From positions 2,666,001 to 2,730,000 of the forward strand of contig NZ_JACCCH010000001.1 in NCBI RefSeq assembly GCF_013410945.1: a DNA stretch of 64,000 nt. Direction: 5' to 3'. Shown in pieces: positions 32,806-44,353 of this stretch; the stretch's first letter is position 1; every line of letters begins with the position of its first letter. The notes under the pieces were generated by a model. The model saw only the letters and a list, made by a program, of their open reading frames with translations. It was not told the origin of the DNA and made no database searches. This DNA is from Leifsonia sp. AK011 (GTDB taxonomy: Bacteria; Actinomycetota; Actinomycetes; Actinomycetales; Microbacteriaceae). The translations under genes were made by a program, and so were the position numbers.

Positions 32806-33234
32806 ATGCCCAGTACGTTCTCCATGAAGGCGATGAACGCCATCCACCGAGCGATGATTGCCGTCACTGGCGGCCGAGCCGGGTGGAACCTGCGCGGGAT
32901 GCCCGTGGTCGAGCTGACCACGACCGGTAGACGTAGCGGCGAGCCCCGCACGAGCATGCTCACGAGCCCACTTCGGATCCACGGGAACGAGGTCGTGGTG
33001 GCATCCCGCGGCGGTGACGACGCGCACCCCGCATGGCTCCTCAACCTCGAAGCGGAGCCGAACGTACTGGTCGCACAACAGGGCGGACAACCTGAGCCGC
33101 GTCGAGCCCGCGTTCTCGAGGGGGGCGAGCGCGCCGAAGCGTGGGAGCGCATCGTCGAGCGCCACCCCCACTACGGCGGCTACCAGAGGAAGACCTCGCG
33201 CGAGATCCCCCTCGTGGTGCTCGAGCGCCCGTAG
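32806..33234 (+). CDS. deazaflavin (F420)-dependent nitroreductase family protein
   Basis: A 142-residue split-barrel protein of the Ddn family. Diagnostic segments are PVVELTTTGRRSGEPR, the cofactor-phosphate contact region, and HPAWLLNLEAEPNV. Members use reduced F420 (sometimes other flavins) to reduce quinones or nitro compounds, often at the membrane. It is monocistronic here, divergent from the mod operon and convergent with a surface-protein gene. The exact substrate is unknown. Confidence 0.85.
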   Translation: MPSTFSMKAMNAIHRAMIAVTGGRAGWNLRGMPVVELTTTGRRSGEPRTSMLTSPLRIHGNEVVVASRGGDDAHPAWLLNLEAEPNVLVAQQGGQPEPRRARVLEGGERAEAWERIVERHPHYGGYQRKTSREIPLVVLERP

Positions 33235-33276
33235 GCGCGACGCGCGAGCTAACCCCGCAGATCGGGCGGGCGCTGC

Positions 33277-34233
33277 CTAGTGGTGCTCGGCTCCGGCGCG
33301 TCGACGCAGGCCCATGCCGATCGCTGCGGCACCGAGCAGCAGGAGTGCCGCTGCGATACCGACACTGCCCAGAACGTCGGACCCGGTGGCAGCGAGGACG
33401 GGTGCTGCCGGAGTAGCCGGTGCAGGAACGACGGGCGCGGTCACGTCGATCGCGATCACCATGAGCCCACTCTCACCCCAGCCGCTGTCGCTGCGCAGGA
33501 TGCCAACACCGCCAGCTCCCCCGTCCGTGTAGTAGCTCGCGTTGGTCGTGTTCCAGAACAGGTTGTCGGGGTCGGGCTCAGTCCCGACGGTCGGGCCATC
33601 CGTCTGGAGGCTGACGTTGAGAGCGTCCGAGTGACCCGGATCTGCCTCGGCGTCGAAGGCCACCGACACGATGACGCTGTCGGGCAACACGACATCGAGG
33701 GATGACAGATCAAAGGACTCGACGAAGAACACCCCCGGCACGCACTCCCCGGCTGCCGTGTCGAAGAACCACCCGGCGGAACCCTCACACGCCACCGGGT
33801 CGGCCGACGGACGGAAGGGCACAGCGACGACCTTGGTCACAGTTGCGAGCAACTCGCCTGGCAGCGTGCCATCGACATCCGAGTCAGGAAGCGCGGCGTG
33901 GACATTGAGCGTAATGGGGAGGTCGAATGAGCCCCCGGCCGTGGACTGGCAGCCGTCGTTCCAGATCCCGGACTCGCACGCCCAACTGGTGAAGCCGACA
34001 GATACCGTCTCGACGGTTCGAGAGCTACCAGCGAGTTCAACGTGCTGGCCCAACTCTGCGGTACTGGTCACACCGAAACCAAGGCTCGTCTCGGCCCCGC
34101 TGTACGACGAGGGAATCGAATCGTAGGCAGTGATCGTGTCGGCCGATGCGGGGCCCGCCACGCCGACGGCGACTATCGCCCCGACGATGAGAGCGGCTGA
34201 GGCACCAGAGATGTGGCGGAGGTGAAGTGACAT
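33277..34233 (-). CDS. secreted LAATG-anchored surface protein 1
   Basis: A 318-residue exported protein with a signal peptide (about 1-31, ending near ASA), an extracellular region rich in acidic residues with several Cys, a short Pro/Ala linker (VVPAPATPAAPV) and a C-terminal sorting signal: LAATGS, a hydrophobic helix and RRR. LAxTG is the form used by class E sortases. I see no enzymatic motif. ATG 34233 has GGAGA upstream. No sortase gene is in the window. The neighbouring gene encodes a protein of the same architecture. Confidence 0.82.
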   Translation of the reverse strand: MSLHLRHISGASAALIVGAIVAVGVAGPASADTITAYDSIPSSYSGAETSLGFGVTSTAELGQHVELAGSSRTVETVSVGFTSWACESGIWNDGCQSTAGGSFDLPITLNVHAALPDSDVDGTLPGELLATVTKVVAVPFRPSADPVACEGSAGWFFDTAAGECVPGVFFVESFDLSSLDVVLPDSVIVSVAFDAEADPGHSDALNVSLQTDGPTVGTEPDPDNLFWNTTNASYYTDGGAGGVGILRSDSGWGESGLMVIAIDVTAPVVPAPATPAAPVLAATGSDVLGSVGIAAALLLLGAAAIGMGLRRRAGAEHH

Positions 34234-34423
34234 GGCGATATGTCTCCGTAGTAGTCGTAGTAGATCCTGCGACCATGACCCCAGCATCGCGGAACGTGAC
34301 ATGTAGAAACTTCAGTATAGGCACAGAGTGGCGGGCTCCACTCAGAAGTAGACGACGCCGGTGCCCTTCATACGCACATTCTGCCCTCGGTCCGCGGTGA
34401 ACGATCGAGTCCGTCGCCCCCTT

Positions 34424-34463
34424 TTAACGCACTCGGGGACCCCCGCACGCGGAGGTCCCCGAG
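34424..34463. repeat. 40-nt hairpin repeat, copy 1 (candidate terminator)
   Basis: CTCGGGGACC (34432-34441) pairs with GGTCCCCGAG (34454-34463), with an inner CCGC/GCGG stem. It sits 30 nt past the stop of surface protein 2. An almost identical copy (37 of 40 bases) is at 35775-35814, also just past a stop codon. No T-tract follows. Confidence 0.7.
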
Positions 34464-34493
34464 GATGTGTCTAGGACCGGATGGTCAGAGCGA

Positions 34494-35597
34494 CTAGCGC
34501 GTCGCGTTCCGGCGACGGAGGCTGACAGCGAGCGCAGCAGCACCGAGCAACACGAGCAGGCCGGCGACACCGACGGTGCCGGCGGAGCTCTCTGAGCCCG
34601 TGGCAGCGAGCTTTGGTGCCTCAGGCTCGGGGACCGGAACCGGGGCGGGTGCCGGTGCCACAGGGCCCCAGTTGACCACCGAGACTCCCTCGAGGCCGAC
34701 CGTGAGGCGACCAGCGAAGGTGTCGAACTCGGCCATCGCGGGAACGAGAGCGTCGGCAGCCTCAACCTGACCGCTGTCGGTCTCGTTGGTGTAGCCGAGC
34801 TCGATGAGCAGCGCGGGGTTCCACAGCGCGAAGTAGGCGACCGCGCGCGACTCACCGGCGGGAATCGTGAACGAGCTCACCAGTGCGGAGTACTCGTCGC
34901 CACTGATGCTCTCGAGGGATGCCGGGGCCTCTGCACCAGCGGCGCCCCAAGCGACACCGCCGGGGGCGTCGTACTCGTTGTAGTGCACAGCCCACTGCGA
35001 TCCAGCGGCGATCAGCGCGTCGGTGCTGGTCGAGTCCTCTGCCGCGGGTACGGGGAGGATCGCGTCATCCTGGCCCTGGTAGCCCCAGATCTCGCCGGAG
35101 CTTCCGAAGTCGGTGTAGAACCCAACGCCGTCGATCACGATATCTGCACCGCTCACGTTGGTAATGGTGGTGGCCACGCGAACGAGGTCGCTCGTCGAGT
35201 ACACGCGGATCTCGGAGGTAACGACGAGACCGGCCTCGGCGAAGCCGGTTCCCTCTGCCGTACAGGTGTAGAGGAGATCTCCAGTGGCCTCCTCCACGGT
35301 TACGTCGACGCTGTCCTCGGGCTCACAGGCGACGCCGGCGAAGTCGAGGTTGGCGTCCTCCGAGTCGATGTAGGTGTAGCCCATGCCATCCCAGATATCG
35401 GTGTACTCCGAGGAGTCGGGACCGGTGATGAGATAGACATCGTCCATCGCGACGTCAGAATTCTCGTAGTCCCACTCGCCGAGACCGAAAGTGACGTCGC
35501 CGCCATCCCACGGATCGGCCTGGGCCGGAGCAGCTGCTGCGACGGCCATGATTCCTGCAATACCTACGGCCGTGGCGGCCTTGACGACGGACTTCAT
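34494..35597 (-). CDS. secreted LAATG-anchored surface protein 2
   Basis: A 367-residue exported protein with a signal peptide (about 1-27, cleaved after AQA), an acidic, Tyr/Asp-rich extracellular part, a PAPAPVPVPEPEAP wall-spanning linker and a sorting signal LAATGS-helix-RRR. The central sequence (SEIRVYSTSDLVRVATTITNVSGADIVIDGVGF) looks like beta-sandwich repeats. No function is evident. ATG 35597 has GGGGA upstream. The gene is bracketed by two direct copies of a 40-nt hairpin repeat, so it may have been inserted or duplicated as a unit. Confidence 0.83.
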   Translation of the reverse strand: MKSVVKAATAVGIAGIMAVAAAAPAQADPWDGGDVTFGLGEWDYENSDVAMDDVYLITGPDSSEYTDIWDGMGYTYIDSEDANLDFAGVACEPEDSVDVTVEEATGDLLYTCTAEGTGFAEAGLVVTSEIRVYSTSDLVRVATTITNVSGADIVIDGVGFYTDFGSSGEIWGYQGQDDAILPVPAAEDSTSTDALIAAGSQWAVHYNEYDAPGGVAWGAAGAEAPASLESISGDEYSALVSSFTIPAGESRAVAYFALWNPALLIELGYTNETDSGQVEAADALVPAMAEFDTFAGRLTVGLEGVSVVNWGPVAPAPAPVPVPEPEAPKLAATGSESSAGTVGVAGLLVLLGAAALAVSLRRRNATR

Positions 35598-35717
35598 CGC
35601 GATGTTTCCCCTTTGTGATGTGGTGCCAACAGACCCATCTGCGGATGCCTGCGAGACACGTTCTGTCCACACTATCGGCGTTGCTCCCAGCTTTTTGCCA
35701 GCTTCGCACGGGCTGAC

Positions 35718-35735
35718 TACCCCAGTTCTGGGGTA
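35718..35735. promoter_or_regulatory. 18-nt perfect palindrome upstream of surface protein 2
   Basis: TACCCCAG-TT-CTGGGGTA is fully symmetric and lies about 120 nt upstream of the surface-protein start, in the only gap over 300 nt in the window (35598-35908). A second inverted repeat CCCCC-TAA-GGGGG follows at 35757-35769. The first may be an operator; the second may add to the ilvC 3' signals. Confidence 0.45.
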
Positions 35736-35774
35736 CAGGTCGAGACTTCGCCCACCTCCCCTAAGGGGGCCACC

Positions 35775-35814
35775 TTAACGCCGTCGGGGACCCCCGCAAG
35801 CGGAGGTCCCCGAG
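35775..35814. repeat. 40-nt hairpin repeat, copy 2 (candidate ilvC terminator)
   Basis: Same hairpin as at 34424-34463 (GGGGACC/GGTCCCC stem with CCGC/GCGG inside), same orientation, 3 differences in 40. It lies 95 nt beyond the ilvC stop on the minus strand and could end ilvC transcription. Confidence 0.7.
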
Positions 35815-35827
35815 TGTCTGGCTGAAA

Positions 35828-35848
35828 CTAGCGCGCAGCGCTACCGTC
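35828..35848. repeat. partial duplicate of the ilvC 3' end
   Basis: These 21 bases match the last 21 of ilvC (35909-35929) at 18 positions, including a stop codon: on the minus strand both read as Asp-Gly-Ser-Ala-Ala-Arg then stop. It lies 80 nt beyond the true stop and looks like a remnant of a local duplication. Confidence 0.55.
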
Positions 35849-35908
35849 CGCGCGCGTGAGCCTGCTCACGCGCCAACAAACACAGCGTCCGCCAGGACTG
35901 CGGCGATG

Positions 35909-37535
<1,627 letters not shown>

Positions 37536-37538
37536 GTC

Positions 37539-39323
37539 CTACTCCTCTTCCCACTCGGGAGCGTGATCCCGGGCGTACTGCACGCTCGAGTTGCCGACGC
37601 CCTGCGGAACCATCGGCCACACCATCGCGTCCCGGCTGACGATGAAGTCGATGATGACGGGGCGATCGTTGGTTTCGAGGGCCAGCTTGATCGCGGCATC
37701 CACCTCTTCAGGCTTCGTGACGCGGATCGCGAGCGCACCGTAGGCCTCACCGAGCTTCACGAAGTCGGGGATCATGACGGTGTCGTGGCCCGTGTTGAGG
37801 TCGGTGAACGAGTGGCGACCGTCGTAGAACAGGGTCTGCCACTGGCGCACCATGCCGAGCGACGAGTTGTTGATGATCGCGACCTTGATCGGGATGTTGT
37901 TGATCGTGCAGGTGGCCAACTCCTGGTTGGTCATCTGGAAGCAGCCGTCGCCGTCGATCGCCCACACCACGCGGTCCGGGTTCGCGACCTTGGCACCCAT
38001 GGCGGCGGGAACGCCGTAGCCCATCGTGCCTGCTCCACCCGAGTTCAACCACGCGTTGGGGCGCTCGTACTTGATGAACTGCGCTGCCCACATCTGGTGC
38101 TGGCCGACGCCCGAGGCGTAGATCGCCTCCGGTCCGCTCAGCTCGCCGATGCGCTGGATGATCTGCTGCGGCGAGAGCAGGCCGTCATCCGGCATCGTGT
38201 AGCCCAGCGGATACTGCGTACGCAGGGTGTCGAGCCGCTTCCACCACGCCGCATAGTCGGGCTTGGTCGCCTTGGATGCCTCGGCGAATGCGGCGGTCAG
38301 GTCCACGATCACGTCTTTCGCATCCCCCACGATCGGCACGTCCGCCGCGCGGATCTTGCCGATCTCGGCCGGGTCGATGTCGACGTGGACGATCTTGGCG
38401 TGCGGGGCGAACTCGCTGGGCTTGCCCGTGACGCGGTCGTCGAACCGGGCGCCGAGCGAGATGATGAGGTCCGACTCCTGAAGGGAGAGGACCGCGGGAA
38501 CCGATCCGTGCATGCCGGGCATACCCAGGTGCAGCGGGTTGGAATCGGGGAACGCACCGCGAGCCATGAGTGTCGTGACGATGGGCGCGCCGACGGCCGT
38601 CGCAAGCTCGAAGAGCTCCTTCGACGCACCGGCACGGATGACACCGCCTCCGACGTAGAACACCGGCTTCTCGGCCTCGACGAGCATCTGGGCGGCGGCC
38701 TGGACCTGCTTGCCGTGCGCCTTGATCACCGGACGATAACCCGGGAGGTCCACCTTGGGCGGCCAGATGAACGGTGCACTCTTCTGCTGCGCGTCCTTCG
38801 TGACATCCACGAGCACCGGGCCGGGGCGACCCGTGGTGGCGATGTGGTACGCCGCCGCGAGCGTGGCAGGCACGTCCTCTGGGCGGGTCACGAGGAAGGA
38901 GTGCTTCGTGATCGGCATCGTGATGCCGACGATGTCGACCTCCTGGAACGCATCGGTTCCCATGGAGGTCGAGAAGACCTGGCCGGTGATGGCGAGGAGC
39001 GGCACCGAGTCCATGTAGGCATCGGCGATCGCGGTGACGAGGTTCGTCGCACCGGGGCCGCTCGTCGCGATCGCGACACCGACCTTGCCGGTCGAGGAGG
39101 CGTAGCCCTCTGCCGCGTGGCCCGCGCCCTGCTCGTGACGCACGAGGATGTGCCGGATGGCGGTCGAGGCCATGAGCTCGTCGTAGAACGGCATGATCGC
39201 GCCGCCCGGGAGCCCGAAGACATCGGTGATGCCCAGGTGCTCGAGTGATTTCAGGATCGCGCCCGATCCGGTGAGGATCTCGGGCGTGGTCGACTTAGGC
39301 CGAGGGGCCTGGTCGGTAGACAT
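37539..39323 (-). CDS. ilvB: acetolactate synthase large subunit
   Basis: A 594-residue ThDP enzyme that condenses two pyruvates, or pyruvate with 2-oxobutyrate. The ThDP-activating Glu is in [13 protein letters not shown], the FAD-linked middle domain follows, and the ThDP/Mg motif is [15 protein letters not shown] with downstream NN. Full length with standard ends. It lies 40 nt behind ilvD, so the order is ilvD-ilvB-ilvN-ilvC on the minus strand. No leader peptide or attenuator is visible upstream. Confidence 0.96.
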   Translation of the reverse strand: MSTDQAPRPKSTTPEILTGSGAILKSLEHLGITDVFGLPGGAIMPFYDELMASTAIRHILVRHEQGAGHAAEGYASSTGKVGVAIATSGPGATNLVTAIADAYMDSVPLLAITGQVFSTSMGTDAFQEVDIVGITMPITKHSFLVTRPEDVPATLAAAYHIATTGRPGPVLVDVTKDAQQKSAPFIWPPKVDLPGYRPVIKAHGKQVQAAAQMLVEAEKPVFYVGGGVIRAGASKELFELATAVGAPIVTTLMARGAFPDSNPLHLGMPGMHGSVPAVLSLQESDLIISLGARFDDRVTGKPSEFAPHAKIVHVDIDPAEIGKIRAADVPIVGDAKDVIVDLTAAFAEASKATKPDYAAWWKRLDTLRTQYPLGYTMPDDGLLSPQQIIQRIGELSGPEAIYASGVGQHQMWAAQFIKYERPNAWLNSGGAGTMGYGVPAAMGAKVANPDRVVWAIDGDGCFQMTNQELATCTINNIPIKVAIINNSSLGMVRQWQTLFYDGRHSFTDLNTGHDTVMIPDFVKLGEAYGALAIRVTKPEEVDAAIKLALETNDRPVIIDFIVSRDAMVWPMVPQGVGNSSVQYARDHAPEWEEE

Positions 39324-39363
39324 GAATGATTCCTTACAGACGGGTATCGAAGATGATCAGCGT

Positions 39364-41061
39364 CTAGCCCGTGACGGCGCCTACTGCTGCGGAGTGCACC
39401 AGCTTGGAGTACTTCGCGAGGACGCCACGGGTGTAACGCGGAGGAAGGGGAGCCCAGCCGTTTCGGCGAGCTTCGAGCTCTGCTGGGTCGACCAGTAGGT
39501 CAAGCGAGCGAGCTGCGATATCGACCCGTATCAGATCACCATCGCGCACGAAGGCAATGGGACCTGCGTCCACCGCTTCGGGAGCTATATGGCCGATGCA
39601 CAGGCCGGTTGTGCCGCCTGAGAATCTGCCGTCCGTCAAGAGTAGTACATCTTTGCCGAGCCCTGCGCCCTTGATGGCGGCGGTGATCGCGAGCATCTCG
39701 CGCATTCCAGGGCCACCCTTCGGGCCCTCGTAGCGGATCACCACGACCTCGCCTGCCTTGATGCTTCCCTCGGTCAGCGCGTCCAGCGCGGCACGCTCGC
39801 GCTCGAAGACGCGGGCCGTGCCCTCGAAGACCTCGGCGTCGAAGCCGGCCGTCTTGACGACGGCTCCCTCGGGAGCGAGCGAACCGTGGAGGATCGTGAG
39901 ACCACCGGTGGCGTGGATGGGGTTGTCGAGTGTGCGGAGCACCTCTCCGTCGAGCGGCGCGAGGTTCAACTCCTCGAGGTTCTCCGCCATGGTCTTACCG
40001 GTGACCGTGAGCACGTCGCCGTGCAGGAGTCCGGCATCCAGCAACGCCTTCATGAGCACGGGGATGCCACCGTGACGGTCGACGTCGTTCATGACGTACT
40101 TGCCGAACGGCTTGAGGTCACCGATGTGGGGAACCTTCGCGCCGATGCGGTTGAAGTCGTCGAGTGTGAGCTCAACCTCGGCCTCGTGGGCGATGGCCAG
40201 GAGGTGCAGCACGATGTTGGTCGAACCACCGAGTGCCATACCGACGGCGATGGCGTTCTCGAACGCCTCTTTGGTGAGGATGTCACGAACAGTCTGGCCG
40301 CGCTCGAGCATGCCGACGACGGCCTCACCGGAACGGTGCGCGTAGTAGTCGCGGCGGCGGTCCGCAGCAGCAGGGCTGGCGGAACCGGGCAGCGAGAGGC
40401 CGAGGGCCTCGGCAACGGAAGCCATGGTGTTGGCGGTGTACATGCCACCGCAGGCGCCCTCACCCGGAGCGAACGCGCACTCGATGCGCTTGGCATCCTC
40501 GAGGCTCATCTTGCCTGCCTTGACGGCACCGACGGCCTCGAACGAGTCGATGATCGTGATGTCCTTCTCGGTGCCGTCCGAGAGCTTGACCCAGCCCGGG
40601 GCGATCGATCCGGCGTAGAGGAAGACGCTCGCGAGGTCGAGGCGGGCAGCTGCCATCAGCATGCCGGGGATCGACTTGTCGCAGCCCGCCAGCAGCACGG
40701 AGCCGTCGAGACGCTCGGCCTGCATAACGACCTCGACGGAGTCGGCGATCACCTCACGGGAGACGAGCGAGAAGTGCATCCCCTCGTGGCCCATCGAGAT
40801 ACCGTCGGAGACGGAGACGGTGCCGAACTGGAGCGGGTACCCTCCCCCGCCGTGCACACCCTCCTTCGCCGCCTGGGCGAGGCGGTCGAGCGAGAGGTTG
40901 CAGGGGGTGATCTCGTTCCACGAGCTCGCAATACCGATCTGGGGCTTGTCCCAGTCGGCGTCTCCCATGCCTACGGCACGGAGCATTCCGCGCGAGGTGG
41001 TGGCTTCGATTCCGTCTGTGACCGTGCGTGAGCGCGGCTTCATGTCATGCGTTTCCGGCAT
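39364..41061 (-). CDS. ilvD: dihydroxy-acid dehydratase
   Basis: A 565-residue Fe-S dehydratase for step three of branched-chain amino acid synthesis. Cluster-binding cysteines are in LLAGCDKS and [12 protein letters not shown], and the C-terminal [21 protein letters not shown] is diagnostic. ATG at 41061. It lies only 48 nt beyond the end of mrpG on the same strand, so read-through from the antiporter operon is possible. Confidence 0.96.
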   Translation of the reverse strand: MPETHDMKPRSRTVTDGIEATTSRGMLRAVGMGDADWDKPQIGIASSWNEITPCNLSLDRLAQAAKEGVHGGGGYPLQFGTVSVSDGISMGHEGMHFSLVSREVIADSVEVVMQAERLDGSVLLAGCDKSIPGMLMAAARLDLASVFLYAGSIAPGWVKLSDGTEKDITIIDSFEAVGAVKAGKMSLEDAKRIECAFAPGEGACGGMYTANTMASVAEALGLSLPGSASPAAADRRRDYYAHRSGEAVVGMLERGQTVRDILTKEAFENAIAVGMALGGSTNIVLHLLAIAHEAEVELTLDDFNRIGAKVPHIGDLKPFGKYVMNDVDRHGGIPVLMKALLDAGLLHGDVLTVTGKTMAENLEELNLAPLDGEVLRTLDNPIHATGGLTILHGSLAPEGAVVKTAGFDAEVFEGTARVFERERAALDALTEGSIKAGEVVVIRYEGPKGGPGMREMLAITAAIKGAGLGKDVLLLTDGRFSGGTTGLCIGHIAPEAVDAGPIAFVRDGDLIRVDIAARSLDLLVDPAELEARRNGWAPLPPRYTRGVLAKYSKLVHSAAVGAVTG

Positions 41062-41109
41062 GTTACGAGGGTAGCGCCTCCGCGAGCGCCACTCTGCGCG
41101 CGAACGGGG

Positions 41110-41475
41110 TCACGCGCCGACTTCCTTCGAAGCCCGCTCGATCGCGTCATCGAGTTCGTCGGCGATGAGGATGTCACCCCTGAAGTTGCCGGTTCGGTAG
41201 ACCGCACGCCCGACCATATGTGCCGAGATCGGGGCAGTGAGCGCCTGGAACAGCAGGATCGGGGCGAGCACGAGGAGCGTCGACCAGTTGCGGTCCTCGA
41301 GCGCGATCGCCGCGAGGATGAAGATGAGGCCGAGGATCTGCGGCTTGGTCGCCGCGTGCAGGCGGCTGAGGGCATCCGGGAACCGTACGAGTCCGAGGCC
41401 CGCAGCGAGCGAGAGGATGCCACCGAGCACGAGGAACCCGGCGGAGATCGCGTCGAGCCAGTCGTCGAGCATCAT
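41110..41475 (-). CDS. mrpG: Mrp-type Na+/H+ antiporter subunit G
   Basis: A 121-residue subunit with three helices and the family block GLVRFPDALSRLHAATKPQILGL. It is part of the hetero-oligomeric Mrp cation/proton antiporter in the membrane. The charged C-terminal tail (DELDDAIERASKE) is cytosolic. ATG overlaps the mrpF stop (ATGA). Last gene of the operon. Confidence 0.93.
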   Translation of the reverse strand: MMLDDWLDAISAGFLVLGGILSLAAGLGLVRFPDALSRLHAATKPQILGLIFILAAIALEDRNWSTLLVLAPILLFQALTAPISAHMVGRAVYRTGNFRGDILIADELDDAIERASKEVGA

Positions 41476-41783
41476 GAGTCGGCATCCTTTCTCGTGGGGT
41501 CGAGGGGCGCATCCGGAACCCTGTCCTGTTTCGAGACGTACCGGGCCACGGCGACGGTCGCGAAGATCGCGATCGCCGCGAGCACCACCATCAGGGTGAT
41601 GTTGCGGGTGTGGCCGTTGACGACCATCTCGGCTCCCACCACGAGGATCAGCGTCGTGAGCAGAACGTCGGAGGCGATCATCCGATCGAGGATCGTGGGC
41701 CCTCGAACGATGCGGTACAGCGCCAGGAAGGCACCCGACGTGAAGAGCGCCGCCATGACCCAGTAGAGAACGGTGTCGATCAT
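41472..41783 (-). CDS. mrpF: Mrp-type Na+/H+ antiporter subunit F
   Basis: A 103-residue subunit with three membrane helices and the motif RIVRGPTILDRMIASDVL, which includes the conserved Asp of MrpF. It overlaps mrpE upstream and mrpG downstream by 4 nt. The C-terminus is polar and cytosolic (KQDRVPDAPLDPTRKDADS). Confidence 0.93.
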   Translation of the reverse strand: MIDTVLYWVMAALFTSGAFLALYRIVRGPTILDRMIASDVLLTTLILVVGAEMVVNGHTRNITLMVVLAAIAIFATVAVARYVSKQDRVPDAPLDPTRKDADS

Positions 41784-42331
41784 CGCGCTGTCCTCTCCAC
41801 GTCATCCTTCGACCCGACGGCGCGAACCAGGGCACGCTCAACGGACAGCACCTTCTCGCGCACCTTGTTGAGACTCTCGTCGTCGTCGACCGACATCACG
41901 TGCAGGTAGAGGATCGAGCGGTCGCGGTCGACCTCGATCACGAGGGATCCCGGGATGAGCGAGATGGTGATCGCGGTCAGGGTGGTGATGAAGTCCGACA
42001 CCGTCACGAGGTCGACGGCAATGACGGCGTTGCTCTGCACTCCCCTCGGGCGGAAGGACAGCCAGGCGACCTGGAACGATGCGCGAACGACATCCCACAG
42101 GAATCGCGCGAGGAAGACCAGGAGCCAGAACGGGTTGAAGCGGCCGGAGAGCTCGACCGGCGGCAGGTAGAAGAAGCGCGTCACCGCGATCGCGACGATG
42201 ACGCCGCTCAGCACGCTGATCCAGCTGATCGTTCCCCAGAGCAGCATCCAGAGCACGACGAGTGCGACGAGCAGCGGGATCTGCTGCACGAAGGTGGACC
42301 GCAACTGCTTGGCGGTCGGCTGGTCACTCAC
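41780..42331 (-). CDS. mrpE: Mrp-type Na+/H+ antiporter subunit E
   Basis: A 183-residue subunit with two N-terminal helices and a cytosolic domain containing TPGT-like TTLTAITISLIPGSLVIEVD, the MrpE signature. GTG at 42331 is chosen because it overlaps the mrpD stop by 8 nt and leads to a normal-length N-terminus. MrpE is needed for assembly of the complex. Confidence 0.92.
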   Translation of the reverse strand: MSDQPTAKQLRSTFVQQIPLLVALVVLWMLLWGTISWISVLSGVIVAIAVTRFFYLPPVELSGRFNPFWLLVFLARFLWDVVRASFQVAWLSFRPRGVQSNAVIAVDLVTVSDFITTLTAITISLIPGSLVIEVDRDRSILYLHVMSVDDDESLNKVREKVLSVERALVRAVGSKDDVERTAR

Positions 42332-43904
42332 TGAGTGCCTCCCCCTCGTCGTAGCCGTCGGGGAACACCAGGAGGACGTACTGCGACGGCCCCTCGAGGT
42401 CCTCACCAGCGCGCGTGCTGATGCCGTAGAGCGGGCCCGCGAAGACCGTGAGCGCAAGCGATACGAGCACCATGCCCGCGGTTGCGCCGGTCATGAGTTT
42501 CGGGATGCTGCGGCTCTTCTTCACGTCGGTGTTGCCCGGCGCCTCCCGCACGTTGTCCAGCATCGGCGACTCGTACCCCTCGACGTCGGCGGCCGGTCTC
42601 CAGAACGCCAAGTTCCACACGCGCATGAGCGCGTAGAGGGTGAGCAGTGACACGAGCGCACCAGCACCGACGAGCGTCCAGGCGAGCGCCGTGCCGAGCT
42701 CAGCGCTCGCCTGGAAGAGCGCGAGCTTGCCGATGAACCCCGAGAAGGGCGGGATGCCGCCCAGGTTCAGCGCAGGGATGAAGAAGAGCAGCGCGATGAG
42801 AGGGGATGCCTTGAGCAGCCCGCCCAGCTTGGTGATGGACGTCGTTCCACCGAGCCGCTCGATGAGTCCGGCGGCCAGGAACAGGGTCGCCTGCACGATG
42901 ATGTGGTGGACGATGTAGTAGATCGCCGCAGCCGTGCCGATCGCATTGCCGATCGCGACTCCGAGGATCATGTACCCGATGTGACTGACGAGCGTGAACG
43001 ACAGCATCCTCTTGATGTCCGCCTGCGCGACGGCACCGAGCACGCCGATCACCATGGTGAGCAGAGCGACGATGAGCAGCGCCGGGTTGAGCTCTGGGCC
43101 GGGGAAGATGATGGTTTCGGTGCGGATGATCGCATACACGCCGACCTTGGTGAGAAGTCCCGCGAACACTGCCGTGACGGGCGCTGGCGCCGTCGGGTAG
43201 GAGTCCGGCAGCCAGAACGACAACGGGAACACTGCGGCTTTGATACCGAACCCGATGAGCAGCATGACGTGCAGGATCACCTGGACGTCAGGCGGGATCT
43301 CGTTCATCCGCAGCGAGATCTGCGCGATATTGACCGTGCCGACTGCCCCGTAGATCATCGCGATCGACGCCAGGAAGATCATCGAGGAGACGAGGCTCAC
43401 GACGATGTAGGTGACGCCGGCGCGGATGCGAGCTTCCGTGCCGCCGAGCGTGATGAGCACGTAACTCGCCACGAGAAGGATCTCGAAGCCCACGTAGAGG
43501 TTGAAGAGATCCCCGGCGATGAAGGCCGTGAAAACGCCGGTTCCGAGGATGAGGTAGGTCGGGTAGTAGATCGAGACGGGCGTCTCGTCGTCACCGTCGG
43601 CAAGACCCTGGCCGATGGAGAAGACGAGCACGGCGAGGAGCACGATCGCCGAGACGACGACCATGAGCGCGGAGAGTCTGTCGACGATCAGCACGATGCC
43701 GAAGGGTGCCGACCACCCGCCGACCTCCATGACGAGTGCCTCCTCGGCGTCGGCGATGAAGAGCATGACACTGCCGATGACGACGACCGAGCTGAGGGCG
43801 ACGATCGCGACAGCACGCTGCGCGTGGGGACGCTTGCCGAGAGCGAGGGCCGTCGCCGCCCCGATGAGGGGGATCAGCACGACGAGGGGCACGAGCGCGT
43901 TCAC
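42324..43904 (-). CDS. mrpD: Mrp-type Na+/H+ antiporter subunit D
   Basis: A 526-residue NuoN/NuoM-like proton channel with about 14 helices. Conserved charges of the family are visible in the stretches GFEILLVASYVLITLGG and KAAVFPLSFWLPDSYPTAPAPV, with the Lys and Glu of the ion path. It works with MrpA in cation/proton exchange. ATG overlaps the mrpC stop. The ~60-residue polar C-terminal tail is longer than in Bacillus MrpD. Confidence 0.94.
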   Translation of the reverse strand: MNALVPLVVLIPLIGAATALALGKRPHAQRAVAIVALSSVVVIGSVMLFIADAEEALVMEVGGWSAPFGIVLIVDRLSALMVVVSAIVLLAVLVFSIGQGLADGDDETPVSIYYPTYLILGTGVFTAFIAGDLFNLYVGFEILLVASYVLITLGGTEARIRAGVTYIVVSLVSSMIFLASIAMIYGAVGTVNIAQISLRMNEIPPDVQVILHVMLLIGFGIKAAVFPLSFWLPDSYPTAPAPVTAVFAGLLTKVGVYAIIRTETIIFPGPELNPALLIVALLTMVIGVLGAVAQADIKRMLSFTLVSHIGYMILGVAIGNAIGTAAAIYYIVHHIIVQATLFLAAGLIERLGGTTSITKLGGLLKASPLIALLFFIPALNLGGIPPFSGFIGKLALFQASAELGTALAWTLVGAGALVSLLTLYALMRVWNLAFWRPAADVEGYESPMLDNVREAPGNTDVKKSRSIPKLMTGATAGMVLVSLALTVFAGPLYGISTRAGEDLEGPSQYVLLVFPDGYDEGEALSE

Positions 43905-44353
43905 GAGGACTCCTCCTCGGATGGCACGTCGACGGGCGTTTGGTCGTTGAACTCGGTGTCGCTCGTGAGCTCGTCGTGGGACTCTCCCTGGATCGACTCA
44001 CCGCGACGCATGGCGACGTCATCGACATCGTCCTCGAGGCGGTCCTGCGTGCCGAGACGCCACGAGCGGTAGATGAGCGCCATGAGGAAGGCGGACACGG
44101 CGAAGGTGATGACGATCGCCGTGAGGATGAGGGCCTCGGGCAGCGGGTCGGTCATCTCATCGGCGTCGACACCCGGCGCGACGATCGGCGCAAAGCCGGC
44201 CTTGCCTGCCATCGTGATGATGAGGAGGTTGGTCGCGTTGCCCACAAGGAGAAAGCCGAGCAGCACTTTGGTCATGCTGCGCTCGAGAAGAAGGTAGACA
44301 CCGCACGCGTAGAGCACGGCCATGACGGCGAGGAGCACGAGGGAGACGCTCAT
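43901..44353 (-). CDS. mrpC: Mrp-type Na+/H+ antiporter subunit C
   Basis: A 150-residue NuoK-like subunit with three helices and the signature LLGFLLVGNATNLLII, plus DPLPEALILTAIVITFAVSA. The C-terminal ~45 residues are acidic and absent from short MrpC forms. ATG overlaps the mrpA stop by 4 nt. Confidence 0.93.
   Translation of the reverse strand: MSVSLVLLAVMAVLYACGVYLLLERSMTKVLLGFLLVGNATNLLIITMAGKAGFAPIVAPGVDADEMTDPLPEALILTAIVITFAVSAFLMALIYRSWRLGTQDRLEDDVDDVAMRRGESIQGESHDELTSDTEFNDQTPVDVPSEEESS

Noticed and set aside
39324-39363. Leader peptide or attenuator before ilvB
   Set aside because: The gap to ilvD is only 40 nt and contains no run of Leu, Val or Ile codons or terminator stem.
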